Origin: Tardiphaga sp051811025
Lineage (GTDB): Bacteria; Pseudomonadota; Alphaproteobacteria; Rhizobiales; Xanthobacteraceae
Direction of reading: 5' to 3'
Assembly (NCBI RefSeq): GCF_051811025.1
Contig: NZ_JBPWQE010000001.1
Coordinates: 4,960,001-5,024,000 of the forward strand
Length of the DNA: 64,000 nt
A program made the translations under genes and the position numbers. Positions within the stretch are counted from its first letter, which is position 1. Every line of letters starts with the position of its first letter. Below the pieces are notes generated by a model. The model was not told the DNA's origin. It worked only from the letters and a program-made list of their open reading frames with translations, and ran no database searches. This document shows positions 52,110 to 60,290 of this stretch, in pieces.

Positions 52110-53075
52110 TCAATCCGCCTTCACGTTGGCCTTGCGCACGACCGGAATCCACTTGGCGTCCTCACGATCGAGATAGGCTCTGAACTCACCTGGCGTCATC
52201 GGGAGCGCTTCGGCGCCAAGCTTTTCGAACTTGTCGATCACGCCGGGCTCTTTGAGTATCTCAGTCAGCGCTTTGTTCAATTTATCGGCGATGGGAGCGG
52301 GGGTGCCCGCCGGAGCAAACAGCCCTGTGAAGGTCTGGCCGTCGAAATCCGGATAGCCGAGCTCGGCGAAAGTGGGCACGTCCGGAAGCGTCTTCAGCCG
52401 ATGTGGGCTCGTGACCGCCAGGGCGCGCACCATTCCACTCTTGATATATTGAAGGCTGACCGACAGTTGATCGAATGCGAACTGAACCTGTCCGCCGAGA
52501 AGGTCATTGGTCGCGGGCGCGTTGCCGCGATAATGCGCCGTCACCCAACGAATCTCGAGTTTGGACTGCATAAGTTCGCTGAGCAGGTGATTGGTGGTGC
52601 CCGGCCCCGGGGAGGCCATCGTCAGCTTGCCCGGATCGCGCTTCGCGAGTTCGAGCAATTCGGCGAACGACGTAGCCTTCACGGAAGGATGAACCTCGAG
52701 CACCAGCGGCGTCATCGAGATGCTTGAGATCGGCAGGAAGTCGCGCTTCCAGTTGTAGGCGTCACGCTTGTTGATTTCGGGAGCAAAGAGAACCGGACCA
52801 TTGGCGCCGACCATGAGCGTGTAGCCATCATTCGGCGCTTTCGCCAGCGCTTCTCCAGCGATCATGCCGCCAGCGCCCGACTTGTTTTCGATCACGAAGG
52901 GCTGGCCCAATTTCTCTTGCAGCCGATCCGCGACGATGCGCGCCGCGCTATCGACATTACCGCCGGCCGGATAGGGCACGATCAGTTTGACAATGCGCGC
53001 GGGCCATTCCTGGGCCGTCGCCGCGCCATTAACCAGCGTCACAACAATGGCTGCAGCGATCCATAGCGACCTCAT
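52110..53075 (-). CDS. Bug-family (TctC) periplasmic binding protein
   Basis: A 321-residue periplasmic solute-binding protein of the Bug/TctC family, which binds carboxylates (often aromatic or dicarboxylic acids). The signal peptide ends near GAATAQ. Typical blocks are VKLIVPYPAGGNVDSAARIVADRL, NKSGAGGMIAGEALAKAPNDGYT and GLFAPAGTPAPIADKLN. GGAGGAA before a double ATG places the start at 53075. It is the first gene of the six-gene operon and is not accompanied by TctA/TctB permeases here. The ligand is probably the compound degraded by the following genes. Confidence 0.9.
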   Translation of the reverse strand: MRSLWIAAAIVVTLVNGAATAQEWPARIVKLIVPYPAGGNVDSAARIVADRLQEKLGQPFVIENKSGAGGMIAGEALAKAPNDGYTLMVGANGPVLFAPEINKRDAYNWKRDFLPISSISMTPLVLEVHPSVKATSFAELLELAKRDPGKLTMASPGPGTTNHLLSELMQSKLEIRWVTAHYRGNAPATNDLLGGQVQFAFDQLSVSLQYIKSGMVRALAVTSPHRLKTLPDVPTFAELGYPDFDGQTFTGLFAPAGTPAPIADKLNKALTEILKEPGVIDKFEKLGAEALPMTPGEFRAYLDREDAKWIPVVRKANVKAD

Positions 53076-53199
53076 CATTTCCTCCCGCCAGATGCGGCTT
53101 TCACGCCGCTGACCGTATATTCGACGCCGATTGGGACCAGCGCTCTTGCGGCGAACCATTGGTTCAACCGCTTTACTTGTCGATGCCAATGTGCGGTTA

Positions 53200-53218
53200 T
53201 TGTCCACATTATGGACAA
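53200..53218. promoter_or_regulatory. Palindromic operator of the IclR-family regulator
   Basis: ttgtcca-catta-tggacaa is a perfect 7-bp inverted repeat with a five-base spacer, in the gap between the divergent Bug operon and the iclR-type gene. It overlaps the first possible start codon of the latter (53211), so binding would also block that gene. This suits autoregulation by an IclR-family protein. Confidence 0.6.
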
Positions 53219-53999
53219 CGGAATGCCGACAACGCTCGACCCGGAGCCGCGACAAGGCGCGCAGGCGATCCGGCGCGCGCTCTTCCTCCTGCGCGTGCTT
53301 GCAGCCGGCGGTGAGAGCGGATTGCCGTTGAAAGAAGTCGTCCAAGCGACGCGTCTATCGCGCCCGACCGTACACCGGATCGTCCATGTCCTGATGGAGG
53401 AGGGGCTCGTCGAGCGCCACGAGCGCTCGGGTCGCTATGCAATCGGCACGCAGGTCCCTGAATTGGCACTCGCTCGCCCATCGCGCTCGCCATTGCTCGC
53501 AGCGGCGGACGACATTTTGCGCGAAACGTCGCAACGGGTCGGCGATACACTGTTTCTAACGGTGCGCACCGGCAACGACACGTTATGCGTAGATAGGAGA
53601 ATTGGCTCATATCCGATTCAGGTACTCTCGATCGCCGTCGGTGCACGGCGGCCGCTCGGCGTCAGCAGCGCAGGGGTCGCCATCCTGGCCGCGTTACCGG
53701 CTCAAGAGTCACGCAGGATCGCTGCGACGAATGAACCTCGTTTCGCGGGATATCGGACCGACCGGCAGACCGTGCTGTCAGAAATCGCCGACGCCCGGCG
53801 CAGGGGCTATGGCGTGCGCGAAGTCGGGTTGGTCCAGGGCACGAAATCGATTTCGACCTGGATCAAGACAGCCGATGGCGATCCGGCGGCGGCCCTCACC
53901 ATATCGGCCGTTCGAACACGGCTCGGCCCGCGACGCGAGCAGGAAGTTGTCGAAACGCTTCTGAAGGCAGCTTACGAGATCGAGCAGAAAATCCGGTAA
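53211..53999 (+). CDS. IclR-family transcriptional regulator
   Basis: A 262-residue regulator with an N-terminal winged helix (RRALFLLRVLAAGGESGLPLKEV, TRLSRPTVHRIVHVLMEEGLVE) and a C-terminal IclR effector domain (ETSQRVGDTLFLTVR, GSYPIQVLSIAVGARRPLGVSSAG). It is divergent from the Bug/catabolic operon and likely controls it. A strong ribosome site is missing; M5 at 53223 is an alternative start that leaves the palindrome upstream of the gene. The effector is unknown, probably the pathway substrate. Confidence 0.92.
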   Translation: MDNGMPTTLDPEPRQGAQAIRRALFLLRVLAAGGESGLPLKEVVQATRLSRPTVHRIVHVLMEEGLVERHERSGRYAIGTQVPELALARPSRSPLLAAADDILRETSQRVGDTLFLTVRTGNDTLCVDRRIGSYPIQVLSIAVGARRPLGVSSAGVAILAALPAQESRRIAATNEPRFAGYRTDRQTVLSEIADARRRGYGVREVGLVQGTKSISTWIKTADGDPAAALTISAVRTRLGPRREQEVVETLLKAAYEIEQKIR

Positions 54000-54090
54000 G
54001 CAGGCACGCGTCGTCGCCCAATCCAGGGCAAAGGTCCGTTTGCGATATAAGCAGCGATTGAACAGCCAATCGACGGCCGGCTGTTCTCAT

Positions 54091-54128
54091 CTGAACGGAA
54101 AAGTCTGGCGCGCCATTCAGGACACAAC
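54091..54128 (+). promoter_or_regulatory. Shared palindromic motif, copy 3
   Basis: ctgaacgg (54091-54098) then tggcgcgccattcag (54106-54120) and acacaacc. The core tggcgcgcca is palindromic and matches copies at 36.08 and 38.73 kb. It is about 270 bases upstream of the glutamate dehydrogenase gene. The rest of the 54000-54399 gap has no convincing gene. Confidence 0.5.
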
Positions 54129-54399
54129 CACAAACTCATACACGATTGAAATTGCTTGAGATTTCGTAAAATACGCGATGGCGCGAGGCTCGTCGACATC
54201 GATTCCGGCCTCAAGATACACCTCACAACTCCGCGCGCCACGGCGGCTCCGGGGTGCTAGTATCGTCGAGGCCGCACGACCGAAGATTTCACCTGTGCGA
54301 TTGAATCGCGCTCGGGAAACAATGGCGCACGAAGAGATGCACTCCAAAAACAACGGCCGACCGTAATTGCGGTGAGTCGGCTGGGACGTGGAGGACGCT

Positions 54400-57300
54400 A
54401 TGGCGTGGCGTGACGACAAGGCCCGGGCAACTCTGATCCGCGACGCGGCGGGAAGCGTGCAGTCGGGCAAGGCCCCCCGAACCTTTGCCGAGCTTATGTT
54501 CGGCTACACCAATGTCGAGGACCTCGCCAGTTACGATGCCTCCTCGCTTGCCTTCCTGGCGGAGCAAGCCTGGGAGCATGTACAGCGACGCACGGCGGGT
54601 CGTGCCGATATCCGCGTCGTCAATCCGATGATGCCGGACGGGCGCGAGATGTCCGTGCTCGAAATTCTCAACGACGATATGCCTTTCCTGTTCGATTCCA
54701 TCATGGCGGAGCTCGCCGAGCAGGGCATCGAAGTCACCCTCGTCGCTCACCCCATCATCGCGGTGGAGCGCGATGATCAAGGCAAACTCCTGCACTTCCA
54801 CGGTGAAGCACTGCCGGAAGGGGCAAAGGGCGCGCGCGAGAGCCTGATTCACCTCCACATCACCCGCCTCGACGCCGACGCTGACCGCGAGAGGCTGATT
54901 GACGGCCTCAGCAGGACGTTGAGCGACGTGCGCGCCTGCGTCGTGGACTGGCGCGTCATGCGTGACCGGGTCGAGAACGCGATCAAGACTTTCTCTTCCA
55001 ATCCGCCGCCGCTGCCGATCGACGAGGTCGCCGAGGCCAACCAGTTCCTGCAATGGCTTTGCGCAGACAATTTCACCTTTCTCGGCGTGCGCGAATATCG
55101 CTTCTCGCCCGATAGCGATGCGTCGGACGACATCACGACCACTGAGGGCCTCGGCATCCTCCGCGATCCCGATGTAAAGGTCCTGCGCCGCGGCGGCGAA
55201 ATGGTGGTGATGACGTCGGAAATTCGCGAGTTCATGCGCGAGCCGACCCTACTCATCGTCATCAAGGCCAATGTGAGTAGCCGCGTTCATCGCCGCATCC
55301 GGATGGATTATATCGGAATCAAGCTCTATGCGCCCGACGGCCGGCTCGAGGGTGAACTACGAGTCGTCGGCCTGTTCACCTCAGGCGCCTATACGCGCTC
55401 GGTACGACAGATCCCCTATGTTCGCCACAAGGTATCGCGGGTGCTCCAGCGCGCCGGCTTCGACCCGAACAGCCATTCGGGCAAGGCGCTGATGCATATC
55501 CTCGAGGAATATCCGCGAGACGAACTATTCCAGGTCGACGTCGACACCCTCTTCAATTTCATCATGGAGATCCTGATCCTCTATGAGCGCCCCCGCGTCC
55601 GGGCGCTCGCTCGGGTCGACAAGTTCGATCGCTTCGTCTCCATCCTCGTCTTCATTCCGCGCGACAAATACGACACTGATGTGCGCATGCGCGTCGGCGC
55701 CTTCCTGTCGCAGATCTACAAAGGGATGCTGGCGGCCTCCTACGCCTCTTTCCCCGAAGGAGCATTGGCGCGCGTTCACTACATCATCGGACGCTATGAA
55801 GGTAAGACTCCTGCCGTCGAGCGCGCCACACTGGAAGCCGGGATCAACGCCATTGCCGCGACCTGGGCCGACAAGCTGAAGGCCGCGCTGACTGCGTCTA
55901 CCGATGGCATGCGGGCGCGCATGCTCGCCAATCGCTATGCCCAGGCCTTTACCGGCGGCTATACCGAGGTTTCCACGGCAGAACAGGCGATAGCCGATAT
56001 CGCCACCATCGAAAGGCTCACGCCAACCCGCCCGGTGACGATTTCGGTTCATCGCTTTGAGGGCGAGGACGATCCCAGACGCTTCGGCCTCAAGGTGTTC
56101 TCGGATGCCGCGCCGCTGTCGCTGTCCTATCGCGTGCCGGTGATCGAAAATCACGGCCTGCGCGTGGTCGATGAACGTACCTATCAGATCGTGCCCGGTG
56201 CCAGGCCGGAGCCGGTGTGGCTGCACGACATGACGATCGAGACCAGCGACGGCCAGCCGATCGAGATCAACCCGGAATTCAACCATCGGCTCGAAGCCTC
56301 GATCATGGCGGTGGTCGGTGATCGAGCTGAATCCGACGGATATAACGGGCTGATCCTGCGCACGGCCTTGGGCTGGCGCGAAGTCTCGACCATCCGGGCG
56401 CTGTCCCGCTATTTGCACCAGATCCGCGCACCGTTCAGCCAGGATTATATGTGGGAGACTCTGCGCAAGAACGCAGCGATCACCGCCAACCTCGTCGCGC
56501 TGTTCCAGACCCGCCTCGATCCACGCCTCACCCTTACTGATTCCGAGCGCTCGGCCCAGGAGACCACCCTCCTTGCCGATATCGAGGAGCAGCTCAAATC
56601 TGTCGCATCGCTCGACGAAGACCGCATCCTCCGCCGTTTCACCAATCTGGCACAGTCCACCATCCGCACCAATTTGTGGCAGGTCGGCGAGGACGGACAT
56701 CCGCGTCCGGTGATCTCCTTCAAGTTCGACGCGCGCGGAATCGAGGACCTGCCGGCCCCACGACCGCTCTACGAGATTTTCGTCTATTCGCCCCGCGTCG
56801 AAGGCATTCACCTGCGCTTCGGCAAGGTTGCGCGTGGCGGACTACGGTGGTCCGATCGGCCGCAGGATTTCCGCACCGAGATCCTCGGCCTCGTCAAAGC
56901 CCAGCAGGTCAAGAACGCCGTGATCGTGCCGGTCGGCGCCAAAGGCGGCTTCGTGCCCAAGCGCCTGCCCCCACTCTCCAGCCGCGACGCGTGGCTCGCG
57001 GAAGGCACCGAAGCCTATCGCATCTTCGTTCGCTCGCTGCTCGAACTCACCGACAATCTCGACGGTGACGACCTCCTCCCACCCGACTCGACCGTGCGGC
57101 ATGATGGCGACGATCCTTATCTGGTCGTCGCCGCCGACAAGGGCACCGCCACCTTCTCCGACATCGCCAACGCGATTTCGGCCGAGAAGAACCATTGGCT
57201 CGGCGATGCCTTCGCCTCCGGCGGCAGCCAGGGCTACGATCACAAGAAGATGGGGATTACAGCGCGAGGCGCCTGGGAGGCGGTCAAACGCCACTTCCGC

Positions 57301-59214
57301 GAGCTCGGCACCGACATTCAGACCATGCCTTTCACCGTGGTGGGCGTCGGCGACATGTCCGGCGACGTCTTCGGCAATGGCATGCTGCTCTCGCCGGCGA
57401 CGAAACTCGTTGCGGCATTCGATCACCGCGACATCTTCATCGATCCCTCCCCCGATCCGGCGATCAGCTACGCCGAACGCAAGCGCCTGTTCGACATGCC
57501 GCGATCGAGCTGGCAGGACTACAACAAATCGCTGATCTCGCAAGGCGGCGGCGTGTTCTCGCGCACCCTCAAGGCGATTCCACTCGCACCCGAAGTGCGC
57601 ACCCTGCTCGATCTCGACAAGCCTCAGGCAACGCCCTTCGAGGTGATGACGGCGATCCTGAAGGCGCGCGCGGACCTACTGTGGTTTGGCGGAATCGGCA
57701 CCTATATCCGGGCATCGGTGGAGAGCGACGATCAGGCCGGCGACCGCGCCAATGATCCGATCCGCATCACCGGGACCGGCGTTCGCGCCAGGGTGATCGG
57801 CGAAGGCGCCAATCTCGGCGTCACCCAGCGCGGCCGCATCGAAGCGGCGCAGACGGGCGTCAAGCTCAACACCGACGCGATCGACAATTCGGCCGGCGTG
57901 AATACGTCCGACGTCGAGGTCAATATCAAGATCGCATTGGCGCGCCCCGAGCGCGAGGGACGCCTCAGCCCCGCTGACCGTAACACTCTGCTCGCCGCGA
58001 TGACCGACGACGTCGGTGCGCTGGTCTTGCGCAACAACTATCTGCAAACGCTCGCGCTCTCGCTCGCCGAACGCAAGGGCGTGGCCGAGACCGGCTTCCT
58101 CACTCGCCTGATGCAGTCGCTCGAGCAGCGCGGCCTGCTCAGCCGCGCAGTCGAATTCCTGCCCGACGACGCTGCGATCACCGAGCGCACACGGCGCGGG
58201 CAGTCCCTGACACGGCCCGAACTTGCCGTGTTGCTCGCCTACGCCAAACTGACGCTCTACGACGACCTGCTCGGCACCAGCGTGCCGGACGATCCTTATC
58301 TCGCCCGCGAGCTCTCCGGGTATTTTCCGGGCCAGGTTCAGGACAGATTCCCGACAGCGGTAGAGTTCCATCGTCTCCGACGCGAAATCATCGCGACCAG
58401 CCTCGTCAATACGGTCATCAACCGCGGCGGCCCGGCGTGTATCGTGCGCCTGATCGACGAAACCGATGCCGATATCCCCACCATCGTCATGGCCTATGTG
58501 GCGGTGGATGAATCCTACGGGCTCAAGTGGCTAAATGATGCGATCGATGCGCTCGACGCCTGCATCGAAGGGCAGTTGCAATTGTCCCTCTATGAGGCGG
58601 TCCAGGACCTTCTCCTTTCCCGCATGGTCTGGTACGTGCGCAACATTAATTTCAAGGACGGCCTCGAGGCGGTGATCGCACGTTTCGGCCCGGGTATCCG
58701 CGAGATCAGGGCCTCTCTCGACAACACCCTGCCACCGGACTTGCAGGCCGCGCGCGGCAAGCGCCGGCAGGAGCTGACCGATGCCGGCGTCCCGTCCGGC
58801 CTCGCCGGCGAACTGGCCGATCTCGACACCCTGGTCTCGGCGCCAGATATCGTGACGGTCGCCGAGCGCACCAGCCGCAGCATCGGCGATGCCGCCGCGA
58901 CGTTCTTTGCCGCCGAGGCCAGTTTCCGTCTCGACCGCATCATCGCCGCCGCGCGCAGCGTGCCGGCCAGCGATCGTTTCGAACGCCTCGCCATCGACCG
59001 CGCCGTCGACCTGATCGCGTCGGCCGAAAGAGGCCTCGCCGCGGATATGCTGGCAACCGGCCAATCGGGCCAGCAGGCTGCGGAAACCTGGCTTGCAGCT
59101 CATCCCGAGGCGACGCGGATCCGCCGCGCAGTCGAGGAGATTGCTGCTGGCGGCCTGACGCTCGCCAAGCTGATGGTGGCGGCAAACCTGTTGGGGGACT
59201 TGGTCAAAGGCTGA
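54400..59214 (+). CDS. NAD-specific glutamate dehydrogenase, large (about 180 kDa) form
   Basis: A 1604-residue protein that interconverts glutamate and 2-oxoglutarate with NAD, mainly catabolic. The long N-terminal regulatory region (ACT-like, 1-700) is followed by the catalytic core: VARGGLRWSDRPQDFRTEI, VKNAVIVPVGAKGGFVPKRL with the catalytic Lys, and the NAD-binding VVGVGDMSGDVFGNGMLLS. The end has ANLLGDL. It matches the GDH180-type bacterial family in length. GGAGG five bases before ATG 54400 sets the start; a GTG 12 bases earlier is in frame. It is monocistronic and preceded by motif copy 3. The enzyme would use glutamate carbon and supply ammonium during starvation. Confidence 0.95.
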   Translation: MAWRDDKARATLIRDAAGSVQSGKAPRTFAELMFGYTNVEDLASYDASSLAFLAEQAWEHVQRRTAGRADIRVVNPMMPDGREMSVLEILNDDMPFLFDSIMAELAEQGIEVTLVAHPIIAVERDDQGKLLHFHGEALPEGAKGARESLIHLHITRLDADADRERLIDGLSRTLSDVRACVVDWRVMRDRVENAIKTFSSNPPPLPIDEVAEANQFLQWLCADNFTFLGVREYRFSPDSDASDDITTTEGLGILRDPDVKVLRRGGEMVVMTSEIREFMREPTLLIVIKANVSSRVHRRIRMDYIGIKLYAPDGRLEGELRVVGLFTSGAYTRSVRQIPYVRHKVSRVLQRAGFDPNSHSGKALMHILEEYPRDELFQVDVDTLFNFIMEILILYERPRVRALARVDKFDRFVSILVFIPRDKYDTDVRMRVGAFLSQIYKGMLAASYASFPEGALARVHYIIGRYEGKTPAVERATLEAGINAIAATWADKLKAALTASTDGMRARMLANRYAQAFTGGYTEVSTAEQAIADIATIERLTPTRPVTISVHRFEGEDDPRRFGLKVFSDAAPLSLSYRVPVIENHGLRVVDERTYQIVPGARPEPVWLHDMTIETSDGQPIEINPEFNHRLEASIMAVVGDRAESDGYNGLILRTALGWREVSTIRALSRYLHQIRAPFSQDYMWETLRKNAAITANLVALFQTRLDPRLTLTDSERSAQETTLLADIEEQLKSVASLDEDRILRRFTNLAQSTIRTNLWQVGEDGHPRPVISFKFDARGIEDLPAPRPLYEIFVYSPRVEGIHLRFGKVARGGLRWSDRPQDFRTEILGLVKAQQVKNAVIVPVGAKGGFVPKRLPPLSSRDAWLAEGTEAYRIFVRSLLELTDNLDGDDLLPPDSTVRHDGDDPYLVVAADKGTATFSDIANAISAEKNHWLGDAFASGGSQGYDHKKMGITARGAWEAVKRHFRELGTDIQTMPFTVVGVGDMSGDVFGNGMLLSPATKLVAAFDHRDIFIDPSPDPAISYAERKRLFDMPRSSWQDYNKSLISQGGGVFSRTLKAIPLAPEVRTLLDLDKPQATPFEVMTAILKARADLLWFGGIGTYIRASVESDDQAGDRANDPIRITGTGVRARVIGEGANLGVTQRGRIEAAQTGVKLNTDAIDNSAGVNTSDVEVNIKIALARPEREGRLSPADRNTLLAAMTDDVGALVLRNNYLQTLALSLAERKGVAETGFLTRLMQSLEQRGLLSRAVEFLPDDAAITERTRRGQSLTRPELAVLLAYAKLTLYDDLLGTSVPDDPYLARELSGYFPGQVQDRFPTAVEFHRLRREIIATSLVNTVINRGGPACIVRLIDETDADIPTIVMAYVAVDESYGLKWLNDAIDALDACIEGQLQLSLYEAVQDLLLSRMVWYVRNINFKDGLEAVIARFGPGIREIRASLDNTLPPDLQAARGKRRQELTDAGVPSGLAGELADLDTLVSAPDIVTVAERTSRSIGDAAATFFAAEASFRLDRIIAAARSVPASDRFERLAIDRAVDLIASAERGLAADMLATGQSGQQAAETWLAAHPEATRIRRAVEEIAAGGLTLAKLMVAANLLGDLVKG

Positions 59215-59290
59215 GGCGTGCGAGGCAGCGATGTGAAACTCTAAAGAGCAACGCTAGCGCAGGTTGTTAGCCAGCAAACGGAGGAACCCA

Positions 59291-59611
59291 ATGATCCACG
59301 CTACTTGCCATACCGCTGATAATGTCCGCTGCATCGAGTTCGATGCCACACCTTGGTTCAGCGAGGCCAACGCTCCGAGCATCATCGATTTGGCCCAACG
59401 AGGATGGGCCAGTACAGCGATTGCAGATTCCCTCGAGCGCCGACGAGGATACGAACGGTTGCACGACCTCATTGAGTATGCGGCGAAGCGACTGCAACCG
59501 GAATCCCTGGAGGACCCCACCTGGGAAACCTTCGAGTGCGTCGTCGATGGACCCGAGGCCGTAGCTTGGCTCAAGAAAAACCGGCCCGACGTTGTGGCAA
59601 GGATCCCGTAA
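59291..59611 (+). CDS. Small hypothetical protein
   Basis: A 106-residue protein with a well-placed GGAGG six bases before the ATG. It reads as a compact globular protein: VRCIEFDATPWFSEANAPSI, DLAQRGWASTAIADSLERRRG, then a helical HDLIEYAAKRLQPESLED and WETFECVVDGPEAVAWLKKN. No membrane segment or signal peptide. It follows the dehydrogenase gene by 76 bases and might be co-transcribed. No family is recognised. Confidence 0.65.
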   Translation: MIHATCHTADNVRCIEFDATPWFSEANAPSIIDLAQRGWASTAIADSLERRRGYERLHDLIEYAAKRLQPESLEDPTWETFECVVDGPEAVAWLKKNRPDVVARIP

Positions 59612-60038
59612 GCTACGGGAAGCGCAGCGATGGCGACGATGATTGGCGGCATCACTATCGGGCCAAGTTAGCAGCGAGTCCTTACAGTGCCCGAAAATGG
59701 GCATTTTCAAACCGCCCTTCGAAATCACGGTCCAGGCAACAGCACGCATGATCGACGTCCGCCAACTATCTAAATGAGCAATACCCGAGTTGAACTGCAC
59801 TACCTATGTCGTCAATTTGGCATGATCTGATGACTCAGTTTTCGTCAGCTTCCGATCAAGCCTAAGCGCACAAATGTTCGCGCGATGCCAAGATGCGATC
59901 GAGCACACCAGGAGTAGAAGGCGAGCGATCGAAGATCGTCCGCTATATCCAGGGCCCGGCGTCGAGCTGTTGTTGTCTGTCGTAAAGCTGATGGTGCTCG
60001 TGATTATCGCGGCGCGATCGACAGCCGATGGCATTACG
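59612..60038. other. Intergenic region with a weak hairpin
   Basis: Between the small gene and the next possible one, no frame looks like protein. At 59688-59707, tgccc-gaaaat-gggca is followed by tttt, a short hairpin that could end transcription of the dehydrogenase unit. The frames on either strand in 59804-60038 lack ribosome sites. Confidence 0.45.
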
Positions 60039-60290
60039 ATGAAAGACGTTGGTGTTCAAAAGCGCAAAGCCATCACCGGGCGGAGCGAACCGGAGTTGAC
60101 GCTTGCACCACAGAGCGGCAACGCGCCCGATCCACGTCTCGTCGAATTCGTGCGTCTACTGGCTCGCCATGCAGCGCGGCGGTGGTACGAACAAGCCGAC
60201 AAGGAGCAAGGTCTGAACCGCTCCCGACTCTACCGGAAACGGTATCATGAAGGTCGCGCTCTTCCTTATCTCGGCGGAGGGCAAGGCTGA
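60039..60290 (+). CDS. Possible small protein of unknown function
   Basis: An 83-residue candidate starting at ATG 60039 (MKDVGVQKRKAI). Its middle, PRLVEFVRLLARHAARRWYEQADKEQ, looks like a conserved helix seen in small hypothetical proteins of this group, but the rest is weak. The 3' end overlaps the end of the caspase-like gene on the other strand by 25 bases. No strong ribosome site is visible; the frame is open further upstream. Could be a decayed or misplaced gene. Confidence 0.35.
   Translation: MKDVGVQKRKAITGRSEPELTLAPQSGNAPDPRLVEFVRLLARHAARRWYEQADKEQGLNRSRLYRKRYHEGRALPYLGGGQG

Noticed and set aside
55525..56811. Minus-strand frame of 428 residues opposite the glutamate dehydrogenase
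   Set aside because: Shadow of the dehydrogenase; no ribosome site or family.
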